Part shown: positions 24,860 through 34,139 of the stretch, piece after piece
Layout: each line of letters begins with the position of its first letter
How positions within the stretch are numbered: the first letter of the stretch is position 1
Assembly (NCBI GenBank): GCA_018818835.1
Contig: JAHIRD010000060.1
Coordinates: 1 to 64,000 of the forward strand
Direction: 5' to 3'
Source of the DNA: Pseudomonadota bacterium
Lineage (GTDB): Bacteria; Desulfobacterota; Desulfobacteria; Desulfobacterales; Desulfolunaceae
DNA: 64,000 bases
Made by a program: the position numbers and the translations under genes
Notes under the pieces: model-generated
Told to the model about the DNA's origin: nothing
Seen by the model: the letters and a program-made list of their open reading frames with translations, nothing else
The model's database searches: none

Positions 24860-27325
24860 ATGAAGTATCTTGTCGCATTCTGCGTTTCAGCCCTTTTCAT
24901 GTTCCATACCCCGTTTGCCATTGCCGATGAATTTGTGGGCACAGGCTCCAGGTGGCCGATTCCCCAGACCAACGCCATTGCAAGCGATCCGTCCATTGAT
25001 TATGTGTTTGTGGGGGATGGGGACACCCTTAACGTATTTCAGAAGAACAATATTGAGCTTGTCACCTTTCTGCGTTTGACAAACATCAGCGAAGGCATAA
25101 GGGCTCTTGTTTATGCTCCGGACAAAAACGTTTTGTATGCGGCCTGCGGCTATTCCGGACTTCAGATTATTGATGTGGAAGATCCCACACATCCCTTTGA
25201 GGCCGGATCGTTTACCACATCCGATCACCGCATCAATGCCAACACGGTCAATGCCTACGATATTTCTCTGTTCAACGACTATATTTTTATGGCTGACAAG
25301 GATTATGGTTTGAGGGTTCTAAGCATCGCCGTGGCCAAAACACCCGTAGAACTCGGGTGGATGGAGCTGGTCTCCCTTCCAAGCAGCTACAAACCCTTGA
25401 GAGTGGGTGTCTATTCCACGGGCCCGACATCCAACGTGACAGCTATCATGATGATGGACTCTGCATACGGGCCCGTGATTTCACGCATCGGTGTCTCGGG
25501 ATTCGAAGCCCCAGGACTTACCCTGACGCGCATTATGGCAACGGGTCTCCCCACGGTCATGGGAACCGTATCCCTTGATGTGGAAGAAAATTATGTCTAT
25601 TGCCCTGACGGTTACGGGAATGATTTACTCATCTATGATGTGAGCCATGACAACATGGATGAAGACGGCAACGATATCTCCCCGGAACTGGTCTTTTCCC
25701 AGAGAACCAACAGCGCCTATACGTCAAACAAACTTGTGTTGTATCAACCCCGGGGCATAGATATTCATAACAACACTGTTTATATCACCACTCACGGGTA
25801 TTACAATGATGCCGATGCGGACAATGCCTTGAATTATTTTGGATTGAATGTCATTGATATATCCGACCCAACCGCACCCCTTGCTGTTAACCGATACAAA
25901 ATGACCGGCGCCAACAGTGTGATGATCATGGACAATCATGCCTATATCACGAGTTTGCGGGACGGACTCAATGAACTGGATCTTACATCGGATGAAGAGT
26001 CGGTGACCATCACCAAAACAAGGACCTATATAAATGCCTTTGATGTCTGTATCCAGAAAGACATTGGAATCGCCTATATTGCAGACAATATTGCCCGTCC
26101 CGATTGCGGGCTGACCCTGATCCGACTCAAACCGGATACGGTTGAAGATGACGAGGATGGTGAGACCACCATCACCCGGTATGCCTCCCCTGCCCTGCCC
26201 ATCCGTGAAATGTTTCTCCCCACACCGGGCACGGCCAAGGCCACCTGCATCGCAAATACGAATTATTTCGCTTACGTGGCTGATGGACCCGGTGGAATCC
26301 AGGTCCTTCGCCTCAAAGAGTCAGGTGCCGGGGCACCTGTTATCATTCCGGGGTCCAATATTCCTGCACCGGCCTCCTATGATGTCATTGATGTATCCGT
26401 GCTCAATAATGGGGTGACGGATATGCTCATGGCCGTCACCACGGACCCTGACCAGGAAGTATGGATTGTGGATGTTTCAGCTGACACAACCCTGGACAAC
26501 CCAGCCACCTATGTCCCGATTCCCCTTGATTTTGTCGGTGACACGGCAACATCCACAAAGATCACCCACTACACCTGGGGGAGTTCCATCTATGCCATGG
26601 TCACCCGTGGATCCTCGGGCCTTTCGATTTTCCGCCTCAACCCCGATGACGAGCATCCTGAAACCATGGTTCTTCCCCCGGCTGTGGATAATGTATTTCA
26701 GATTGATGCTGACGAGGCTCTGGCCATCTATGCGAATTCCGATCAATCCGGTATGTATGCCTTTCTTGCTGACGGGGCATCGGGCGTGAAGATCATCCAA
26801 TTGTTCCAGGAAGACAACCAGGCAGACATGCATCCTTCGGTCATTCACACCATTGACACATCCGAATACGGTAAGGCCATTGATGTTTATTGTTATAAGG
26901 ACTCGGCAAGCCGTCATCTCTATGTCCTGACAGACAACCCGGAAAGCGCTGTTCTTCTCTACCAGGTGATCGATATGGAGAACCCCGAGTTCATGGGTTA
27001 TGTCTCGTCCTATGGCCAGGGCTCAGCCCTGTGGGCCACTGAAATAACCATGGCATCCAGCGCATCAATCACCGGTCAAGCTACGATTCGCGGCGTCTTT
27101 GTGGCAGACGGCCCCGGAGGCCTTTCCTTCAGGCAGACGACCAATGACCCCACATCCCTGCGAGACAGAGTCTGGCCCGATGACAGTGCGACCTTCTGCT
27201 TTATCTCAACTCCATTTACTTCCGTTGAAAAAACAGGCTTCTTTCCTGTTTTTATGTTTCTATTGATCTGTCTCGGCCTGGTCCTTGTCTTTGCCATGGT
27301 CCTCCACCGCCGAACAAAAAACTAA
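24860..27325 (+). CDS. Secreted, membrane-anchored LVIVD/beta-propeller repeat protein
   Basis: 821 residues. Signal peptide (about 1-23, FCVSALFMFHTPFAIA), a long exported region made of repeats with I-x-D-V-S/E-D-P-x-x-P and A-Y-V-A-D-G-x-x-G-(L/I)-x-(V/I) phrases (LVIVD type, probable beta-propeller), and a C-terminal transmembrane helix (about 793-815) before RRTKN. The frame opens 28 codons earlier, but ATG 24860 has AAGGAAGG upstream and is followed by the signal peptide. Function unknown. It stands just before the efflux operon, separated by 188 bp. Confidence 0.85.
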   Translation: MKYLVAFCVSALFMFHTPFAIADEFVGTGSRWPIPQTNAIASDPSIDYVFVGDGDTLNVFQKNNIELVTFLRLTNISEGIRALVYAPDKNVLYAACGYSGLQIIDVEDPTHPFEAGSFTTSDHRINANTVNAYDISLFNDYIFMADKDYGLRVLSIAVAKTPVELGWMELVSLPSSYKPLRVGVYSTGPTSNVTAIMMMDSAYGPVISRIGVSGFEAPGLTLTRIMATGLPTVMGTVSLDVEENYVYCPDGYGNDLLIYDVSHDNMDEDGNDISPELVFSQRTNSAYTSNKLVLYQPRGIDIHNNTVYITTHGYYNDADADNALNYFGLNVIDISDPTAPLAVNRYKMTGANSVMIMDNHAYITSLRDGLNELDLTSDEESVTITKTRTYINAFDVCIQKDIGIAYIADNIARPDCGLTLIRLKPDTVEDDEDGETTITRYASPALPIREMFLPTPGTAKATCIANTNYFAYVADGPGGIQVLRLKESGAGAPVIIPGSNIPAPASYDVIDVSVLNNGVTDMLMAVTTDPDQEVWIVDVSADTTLDNPATYVPIPLDFVGDTATSTKITHYTWGSSIYAMVTRGSSGLSIFRLNPDDEHPETMVLPPAVDNVFQIDADEALAIYANSDQSGMYAFLADGASGVKIIQLFQEDNQADMHPSVIHTIDTSEYGKAIDVYCYKDSASRHLYVLTDNPESAVLLYQVIDMENPEFMGYVSSYGQGSALWATEITMASSASITGQATIRGVFVADGPGGLSFRQTTNDPTSLRDRVWPDDSATFCFISTPFTSVEKTGFFPVFMFLLICLGLVLVFAMVLHRRTKN

Positions 27326-27329
27326 TTAT

Positions 27330-27353
27330 CTGCCCCCGCCCTGGCGGGGGCAG
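27330..27353. terminator. GC-rich hairpin after the LVIVD-repeat gene
   Basis: CTGCCCCCGCC (27330-27340) pairs perfectly with GGCGGGGGCAG (27343-27353) over a 2-nt loop, five bases after the stop codon. No T run follows, so it is either a weak terminator or a dispersed repeat. Confidence 0.4.
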
Positions 27354-27513
27354 TCCACCCAGTCCAGTCCAACAGGTCCACCAGTCACCTCCAAGTTCAA
27401 TCAGGATCAAGTCCTTGACACCTCAAGACCTGCGGGATATATTGACTCGATATTTAATCAGAATCTCAGCAATAAATCCATTAAACTCAACTGATTTTCT
27501 TTGAGGGGTACCT

Positions 27514-28893
27514 ATGACATTCAGACTCAAACTCCTGATAATGGCTATCATCTTTACTATGTCACTGACCACAGTTTCCACTGCTGAAAACACTCATGAT
27601 GGGACTCAGCCACAGAGTCCGTCATATACCCTGAACGACCTTTATTCCATGGCCCTTGATCAGGCTGAAAACATCAAGCGGGCCAAAGAAGATCTGTTTA
27701 TCGCCCAAAAAGACAAACAAAGAGCTCTGTCTGTTTTGATTCCACGATTTACGGCTTTTGGAAATTATAATCTGGGTGACAATGACCAGACCACCCACGA
27801 CCCCTCCGGAAGCTCAGGTTACCCCCCCGAGTTGAATTTGAAAACAGATTCCATGGCTTGGGGCCTTCGCCTGGAACAGTCTTTTACCCTGAATGGGAAG
27901 GAACTCATCGCCCTTGACATCAGCAAAGACTACATTGAAAAAAGCAATTTTGATCTGACCACAGCCAAAGAAACCTATCTTTTCCAGGTGGCAAGTGTTT
28001 ATTACAGCGTGCTAAGGGCATCCAAGGGCTGGGAAATAGCCACGGCAAGTGTCAAGCGTCTGGAGAAACACAGAGATGCGGTCAGCACACGATTAAAACT
28101 TGAAGATGTGACCAAAACCGATATGTTCAGAGCCGAATCGGAATTGTCCGATGCCCGGGCCAAACTCGTCGAAGATAAAAACACATATCTTTATACGAAA
28201 GCCGCATTACGATCCCTGGTTAATCTTCCTTTGGATTTCACCCTTCAGGAACCCATAGGAAAGGTTCAGCCATCTTCGGGGTTTGATCTTGAAGGTCTCA
28301 AAGAAGAAGGCCTTATCAACCGGTCTGAAATCAAATCCGCAAAAAGACTCCGGATCGTTTCTGAAAAGAATGTCAAACTGTCCAAGGGCGATTACTGGCC
28401 CACCCTCAGCCTTGAAGGCCAGTATGCAAAAAAAGACGAATCATTCACTGGAACACTGGATTACGACCAAGACTCCTCAGGTTATCTTGTGGGTGTGAAT
28501 CTGAACTTCACCCTGTTTGACGGTGGGCTTAGAAATGCTGAAATAAAGCAGTCCATGGCCCGTGAACAACAGGCGAGGCTGGTCCTATCGGAAATATCCA
28601 AACAGGTCGCTTTGGAAGTCGAAGAGGCCTATCTCCAGCTGGTGACCCAGAAAGGTCGACTGACAGCCCTGAACGACAAATTGTCTTTTTCAAGGCAGAA
28701 TTTCATGGCTGTTTCCGAACAGTTTAAACATGGCCTTTCAAACAGCGTGGATATGATGGATGCAAACACCCTCCTGGTTTCAGCTGAGCGAGAATTATCC
28801 GATGCCCGTTTTGGCTATAAACTTGCCTTTTTGAAACTTCAGCGGGCCACCGGCACCTTTTTAAGAGAAACCGTCAGCGAATTATCCAATTAA
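27514..28893 (+). CDS. TolC-family outer membrane efflux protein
   Basis: 459 residues: signal peptide (about 1-24), then the two-repeat helical-hairpin architecture of outer membrane factors (YTLNDLYSMALDQAENIKRAKEDL; LFDGGLRNAEIKQSMAREQQARL; VDMMDANTLLVSAERELSDARFGY). It should form the trimeric channel of the efflux pump encoded next. GAGGGG precedes the ATG; the adaptor gene starts 38 bp after its stop. Confidence 0.92.
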   Translation: MTFRLKLLIMAIIFTMSLTTVSTAENTHDGTQPQSPSYTLNDLYSMALDQAENIKRAKEDLFIAQKDKQRALSVLIPRFTAFGNYNLGDNDQTTHDPSGSSGYPPELNLKTDSMAWGLRLEQSFTLNGKELIALDISKDYIEKSNFDLTTAKETYLFQVASVYYSVLRASKGWEIATASVKRLEKHRDAVSTRLKLEDVTKTDMFRAESELSDARAKLVEDKNTYLYTKAALRSLVNLPLDFTLQEPIGKVQPSSGFDLEGLKEEGLINRSEIKSAKRLRIVSEKNVKLSKGDYWPTLSLEGQYAKKDESFTGTLDYDQDSSGYLVGVNLNFTLFDGGLRNAEIKQSMAREQQARLVLSEISKQVALEVEEAYLQLVTQKGRLTALNDKLSFSRQNFMAVSEQFKHGLSNSVDMMDANTLLVSAERELSDARFGYKLAFLKLQRATGTFLRETVSELSN

Positions 28894-28931
28894 ATATTTA
28901 TGGCCATCCCACGGCAAAACAGGATTTTATC

Positions 28932-30122
28932 ATGACCCGACACACACCCTATGAATCAACAAAGAAAAAAGGGAGCTGGCTGCCCATTCTTTTCATTTTT
29001 TTTCTCATCCTGATGCTGGGTATGTGTACCCATAATAAAGCCGTTCAGGTGGAAGCTGAAAAAAAATCCGCTCGAAAAGAAGAGGCTCCGGCCATCAATG
29101 TTGTGACAATGACCATGGCCCCAAAGATCATCCGTGACAGGATCAGCCTTCCGGGTACCCTGGCTCCCCAGGTCCGACTTGTCGTTTCCACCGAGGTTGC
29201 GGGACGTTTAGTGACTAAATCAGTCACCGCAGGGACATGGGTTAATCAGGGCGATCTTCTGGGGGTGATCGATTCATCCAAATACCAGAATGCATACAAT
29301 GCGGCCAAATCCTCCTATGAATCAGCCCTTTCATCAAAAAACAGACTTGAAAAACTATTCCGTTCCGAACTATCGAACAAATCCGATTTGGATGCCATTA
29401 CAGCCCAGATGGAAAACCATCAATCTGCCATGAAAATAGCGGCCATAGACCTTGAGAAATGCCGTATCACAAGCCCTATTTCAGGCCTGGTCAACCTTAT
29501 TTTCGCTGAAGAAGGTCAATTCATGGATAAGGGGAATCCCATCATTGAAATTATCCAGATGGACCCCATTAAAGTCAAGGTTGGCATCCCTGAATCTGAC
29601 GTGAGCGCCGTATCAACCCTCAGCCATTTTGATGTGAGTGTCGATGCCCTGAACGGAAAGGTGTTCAAGGCCCGAAAAAATTATCTGGCAGGGACCACCA
29701 GTTCCCTTGCACGGGTCTATGACCTGGAGCTTGTCATCGATAATAAGGATTTAGAGCTGCGTCCTGACATGTTTGTTCGGGTTGAACTTGTCAAAAAATC
29801 CATTGAAAACGCCTTATCCGTTCCCATTTACTCTGTGATTTCGGCTGATAACAAACAGATCGTCTATCTTGCCCGGAAAAATCCAAAATATGAGCTTATC
29901 GAAGCGGCTTTGGAAGCCCTGGGGCTTCCCAACAAAGCACCCATCGACACAGCCATAGCCCGTGTCATCTCCACAGGAATCCAGGATGGTTGGATGCTTG
30001 AAGTCACCGAAGGTCTCCAGGCAGGGGATCAGGTGATTACGGTGGGTCAGAGGAGTGTGACCGACGGCCAGAAAATTCATATTATCCGAACCCAGATCGA
30101 GCAGGAGGCTCTGGTACGATGA
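28932..30122 (+). CDS. RND efflux periplasmic adaptor
   Basis: 396 residues. N-terminal membrane anchor (about 17-32), then a split lipoyl domain (LVVSTEVAGRLVTKSVTAGTWV and CRITSPISGLVNLIFAEEGQFM) flanking a short alpha-hairpin (about 110-165), then beta-barrel and membrane-proximal domains. It links the RND pump to the TolC-like channel. Its TGA overlaps the pump's ATG by 4 nt. Confidence 0.93.
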   Translation: MTRHTPYESTKKKGSWLPILFIFFLILMLGMCTHNKAVQVEAEKKSARKEEAPAINVVTMTMAPKIIRDRISLPGTLAPQVRLVVSTEVAGRLVTKSVTAGTWVNQGDLLGVIDSSKYQNAYNAAKSSYESALSSKNRLEKLFRSELSNKSDLDAITAQMENHQSAMKIAAIDLEKCRITSPISGLVNLIFAEEGQFMDKGNPIIEIIQMDPIKVKVGIPESDVSAVSTLSHFDVSVDALNGKVFKARKNYLAGTTSSLARVYDLELVIDNKDLELRPDMFVRVELVKKSIENALSVPIYSVISADNKQIVYLARKNPKYELIEAALEALGLPNKAPIDTAIARVISTGIQDGWMLEVTEGLQAGDQVITVGQRSVTDGQKIHIIRTQIEQEALVR

Positions 30123-33100
30123 TCGTATCCGATACTGCCATCAAAAACCGTGTCAGCGTCATCATTCTGGCCATCATCATTCTGGTTGCGGGGACTTACA
30201 GTTATAATGCCCTGCCCAGGGAAGACGAACCGGATATCACCATCCCGTACGTGTTTGTCTCCACCACATACAAGGGTGTTGCATCGGCTGATATTGAAAC
30301 ATCCATCACCATCCCCATTGAAAAAAAACTCAAAGGGCTTGAAAATGTCAAAAACATCAGTTCGATCAGTTCCGAAGGCGAATCCAAAATAAACATCGAA
30401 TTCATTCCAAAAACCAATATTGATGACGTTCTTCAAAAAGTTAAAGATAAGGTGGATGAAGCCAAACGGGATCTGCCCACGGACATGGAGGATGATCCTT
30501 CGGTCTTCGAGGTCAATTTGTCGGAAATGCCCATCGTGGTCTATTCCCTGAACGGGGATTGTGGCGTTATTGCCCTCAAGAAAATTGCCGATGGCCTGGA
30601 GGAAGACATTGAGTCCATTCCAGGTGTCCTTCAAGTGGACGTGACCGGTGGCAGCGAACGTGAAATTATCATTGAGGTCGACCCGAACAAGCTGGCCTAT
30701 TATCATATTCCCATCACGGTCTTTGGCAAAGTGGTCCCCAGCGAGAACACAAACACATCCGGGGGCTCCATCTCCCTGGGCGATGGCAGATATCAGCTGC
30801 GCGTGCCTGGTGAATTCACCCACCCCGATGAAATCTACGGCCTGGTCATCACCACTTTTGAAGGGCAACCGGTGTATCTCAAGGATCTGGCCCGGATCGT
30901 GGACGGATTCAAGGATGAGGAAAGTCGTTCACGCCTCAATGGCAGGGAAGCTGTCAACATATCGGTCAAAAAACGCAGTGGTGAAAATATCATCCGGATT
31001 TCCGAAGAAATCGACCGACTGATTGAAAAACAGATGCCCACCTGGCCCAAGGGAACCCTGATCACCAAAATGATGGATAAGGCCAAAGGCATCCATATGA
31101 TGGTGACAGATCTTGAAAACAATATCCTGTCAGGCCTCCTTCTGGTAGTGGTGGTGCTGCTCTTTGCCCTGGGCTTGAGAAATGCCTTGCTGGTGGCCCT
31201 GGCCATTCCCTTTTCCATGCTTCTTTCCTTTTCCATACTTCAACTTTTAGGGGTGACCCTGAACATGGTGGTTCTGTTTTCCCTGACCCTGGCCCTGGGT
31301 ATGCTCGTGGACAACGCCATCGTTATTGTTGAAAACATATACAGATACATGGAACAGGGCGTCCCCCGCATTGAGGCGGCCAAAAAAGGGACATCCGAGG
31401 TGGCCTATCCTGTTATCGGATCCACATTGACAACGGTGGCAGCCTTTTCCCCCATGCTGTTCTGGCCGGGTATTATGGGTGAGTTTATGAAATATCTCCC
31501 CCTGACCCTGATCGTGACCCTGAGCGCAAGCCTTTTTGTGGCCCTGGTGATCAATCCGGCCCTCACCGCCTATTTCATGAAGCTGAAAAAAGGAGCCGTA
31601 AAACCCCCGCAAAATCTCACGGCCGATGAAATTGAACAAAAAGGGGAAGAACCCATTGCTATTGTGGGCCCCATTCTTACCACCTATGCCCGGGTCCTTG
31701 AATATTCCCTGAACAATCGCATGAAGGTCGTGGTGGCGTCATTCATGATTCTGATCGTACTCATGCAGACCTGGCTGGTGATCACGGGTATTGAAAAACC
31801 CGTGGAGTTCTTTCCCAGCGTGGATCCAAAAAACATCTACGTGAATATCGACCCCCCTGAAGGGGCGGATCTGGACTATATCGACGCCATCACCAAACAG
31901 GTCGAGGTGGCTGTCAATCATGCCACACACCCGGATCTCAATCTTGAAGAGCAATACCAGCAGGCATATATTCAGAAAATCCATGAAAATGCCCATGGGG
32001 AAACCTTTATGGGACCCAGTGATATCGACAACATTGAGCACATCTACGCCACCTCGGTCAAAAAATTCGGCAGCAAGTTGTTCACCCGCACATCAGCCAA
32101 CCATCTGGGCATTCAGTTTGTGGATTATGAAGACAGAAAAACACCGTCATCCGATGATATGATGGAAATCAGACATCGAATCCAGGGAATCCCCGGAGCA
32201 CGGATCACCGTCATGGAAGAAGAGCATGGCCCGCCCACAGGTGCCCCCATCAACATCGAAATATCAGGGGATAATTTCAAAATACTTGGAGCCTTGTCCA
32301 AACGGATCCAGAATATTCTTTCGGGTATTCCTCTGATCGAGGATATTCAAGACGATTACATGGACAGCATCCCTTCGATCCAGGTGAAAATTGACCGCCA
32401 GAAAGCCGCTCTGTTCAATCTGTCCACCGGGGATATCGGATTTGCATTAAAAACAGCTTACAACGGCTATACGGTATCCACCTTTCGGGAATTTGGAGAA
32501 GATTACGATATATCGGTGAAACTATCCGATGACAACCGGAAAATAACCGACATCCTTCACACCCTGATGATCCCGTCTCCCAGTGGACAGCTTATCCCCC
32601 TGACCACCGTGGCATCCATCGATTATTCAGGGACCATCGGCGATATCAACCGGATCAACCACCAGAGGGTCGTCACGGTAAAAGCCAACGTGGACCAGAC
32701 CAAAACCACAGGGTCAGTCCTCAGGATGGAAGCTGAAAAACTCTTGAAAAAATTCACCCTGCCCGATGGCTACTCCATCAAGTTCACTGGGGAAGGTGAA
32801 GCCCAGGATGAGGCCCAGGCCTTTCTGACCAAAGCGTTTATCATCGCCATTTTCCTGATCTTCCTGATTCTGGTCACCCTATTCAATTCCGTGACCCAGC
32901 CCATGATCATCATGACCTCGGTGGTCCTTTCCCTGGGGGGCGTATTTCTTGGTCTGGCCGTGATGCAGTACCCCTTTGGAATCATCATGTCCGGCGTGGG
33001 CGTAATTTCCCTGGCCGGTGTGGTGGTCAACAACGCCATTGTTCTCATCGACTACACGAACAAACTCAAGGAAAAAGGCATGGATATCAACCAGGCCATT

Positions 33101-33433
33101 ATTTCCGCCGGAGCTACCCGACTTCGGCCCGTCATGCTCACAGCCATCACCACCGTTCTGGGCCTCATTCCCATGGTCACCGGTATTTCAATTAATTTCA
33201 GGGAATTATCCGTTTCCCTTGTCAGCGAAACATCCCAGTACTGGAAGTCCATGTCTGTTGTTGTAATTTTCGGCTTGATCATTGCCACATTCCTGACACT
33301 GATCGTGGTTCCGACGCTCTATTCACTGACAGAGTCGGCCACTGTTCGTGTTAACCGATTTTTTGCTTCATTTGTTCCGGATGATTCGAACGATAGCGAG
33401 TCGTTGTCTGAAACAGTCCAAGACCAGATTTAA
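30119..33433 (+). CDS. RND-family efflux transporter (AcrB-like)
   Basis: 1104 residues, full length: transmembrane helix 1 near 10-30, two large periplasmic loops, and two bundles of six membrane helices. The proton-relay site in helix 4 reads LGMLVDNAIVIVEN: Asp398 is followed by Asn399, where AcrB has two aspartates; single-Asp variants are common in the wider family. The second half has GVISLAGVVVNNAIVLIDY. Substrate unknown; could be drugs, or lipids or hydrocarbons. Third gene of the efflux operon. Confidence 0.94.
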   Translation: MIVSDTAIKNRVSVIILAIIILVAGTYSYNALPREDEPDITIPYVFVSTTYKGVASADIETSITIPIEKKLKGLENVKNISSISSEGESKINIEFIPKTNIDDVLQKVKDKVDEAKRDLPTDMEDDPSVFEVNLSEMPIVVYSLNGDCGVIALKKIADGLEEDIESIPGVLQVDVTGGSEREIIIEVDPNKLAYYHIPITVFGKVVPSENTNTSGGSISLGDGRYQLRVPGEFTHPDEIYGLVITTFEGQPVYLKDLARIVDGFKDEESRSRLNGREAVNISVKKRSGENIIRISEEIDRLIEKQMPTWPKGTLITKMMDKAKGIHMMVTDLENNILSGLLLVVVVLLFALGLRNALLVALAIPFSMLLSFSILQLLGVTLNMVVLFSLTLALGMLVDNAIVIVENIYRYMEQGVPRIEAAKKGTSEVAYPVIGSTLTTVAAFSPMLFWPGIMGEFMKYLPLTLIVTLSASLFVALVINPALTAYFMKLKKGAVKPPQNLTADEIEQKGEEPIAIVGPILTTYARVLEYSLNNRMKVVVASFMILIVLMQTWLVITGIEKPVEFFPSVDPKNIYVNIDPPEGADLDYIDAITKQVEVAVNHATHPDLNLEEQYQQAYIQKIHENAHGETFMGPSDIDNIEHIYATSVKKFGSKLFTRTSANHLGIQFVDYEDRKTPSSDDMMEIRHRIQGIPGARITVMEEEHGPPTGAPINIEISGDNFKILGALSKRIQNILSGIPLIEDIQDDYMDSIPSIQVKIDRQKAALFNLSTGDIGFALKTAYNGYTVSTFREFGEDYDISVKLSDDNRKITDILHTLMIPSPSGQLIPLTTVASIDYSGTIGDINRINHQRVVTVKANVDQTKTTGSVLRMEAEKLLKKFTLPDGYSIKFTGEGEAQDEAQAFLTKAFIIAIFLIFLILVTLFNSVTQPMIIMTSVVLSLGGVFLGLAVMQYPFGIIMSGVGVISLAGVVVNNAIVLIDYTNKLKEKGMDINQAIISAGATRLRPVMLTAITTVLGLIPMVTGISINFRELSVSLVSETSQYWKSMSVVVIFGLIIATFLTLIVVPTLYSLTESATVRVNRFFASFVPDDSNDSESLSETVQDQI

Positions 33434-33454
33434 CGATTGGCTGGGATTTTGACA

Positions 33455-33523
33455 ATGGGACGTATGGGACTCATAGGACTTTTTATGGGACTTATGGGAC
33501 GGATGAGACTTATGGGACTTATG
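33455..33523. repeat. Degenerate tandem GGGACTTAT/GGGACGTAT array
   Basis: About six imperfect 9-12-bp units of the type ATGGGACTT. The same word builds the palindrome at 17823-17861, so it is a genome-wide repeat motif. An ORF through it (Met-Gly-Leu rich) is a repeat artefact. Confidence 0.65.
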
Positions 33524-33568
33524 TTTTTTAGCACCATGTCTCTTAAGGTAATATTCTCAAAAAAGGGG

Positions 33569-33625
33569 AAGGGAACAGAATGGGGCGACGTTACGAAGGG
33601 TGTATCGCCATCATCCTGTTCCCTT
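33569..33625. other. Long imperfect hairpin after the RND gene
   Basis: AAGGGAACAG (33569-33578) pairs perfectly with CTGTTCCCTT (33616-33625), and GGCGA (33584-33588) with TCGCC (33605-33609) inside. It could be a processed 3' structure of the efflux mRNA or a repeat; T content after it is modest. Confidence 0.4.
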
Positions 33626-33900
33626 TTGGAGAATGAAAAAATTATGATTGCATATCACTAAAATCGTTCCTTTGCCTTGGCAGAACAAGTGGAACGGTCT
33701 CAGCCAAAATATTAGCACACATTGCCCAATAAAATTGCTCTCAGCCAGAACATAATAAGCACGTGCATGCACTGATTGAAAATAACAAGGGTTAACGTGT
33801 AAGTTGAGTTTGGACCGCAAATACAATCCACGTTATTTATTACAACCAGTGTTTTTTATTTAATCTGCTTTGATTTTCATGTCGCGTCAATTCCGGTTCT

Positions 33901-33942
33901 TGTCCAAAGTGTCATCTATAAAGGATCTGGACACTTTGGACA
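33901..33942. promoter_or_regulatory. Perfect 13-bp inverted repeat upstream of bioA
   Basis: TGTCCAAAGTGTC (33901-33913) and GACACTTTGGACA (33930-33942) are exact inverted copies separated by 16 bp, about 200 bp before bioA. The spacing is like BirA operators, but the half-site is not the known TTGTAAACC. TATAAA lies inside the spacer, as in an operator over a promoter. The bound protein is unknown. Confidence 0.5.
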
Positions 33943-34139
33943 CATAAGGATATCTGTTTTTGTCCATGTATGTTTATTTCTTTATTTTCATGTCGTTACC
34001 ATCTGCGTAACATCAAAAGCCAATTTAACCAGTTAATTTTTGAAATCATATTTAACCATTTATTCGTGGACAGATTCTATCAATCATATTAATCATGATG
34101 CCATTGTCATAACCTCCAATGAAAAAGGATCCATAAGCC

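Larger units (their letters stand above)
33434..34139. other. Gene-free stretch before bioA
   Basis: 706 bp without a credible gene. Contains a tandem GGGACTTATG array (33455-33523), a long hairpin (33569-33625) and a perfect inverted repeat (33901-33942). The rest is AT-rich and featureless to my reading. Confidence 0.55.

Noticed and set aside
33437-33661. 74-residue Met/Gly/Leu-rich protein
   Set aside because: It is a translation of the degenerate GGGACTTATG tandem array.
33901-33942. BirA operator for bioA
   Set aside because: Arm spacing fits, but the half-site differs from the known TTGTAAACC sequence, so it is listed only as an unknown inverted repeat.
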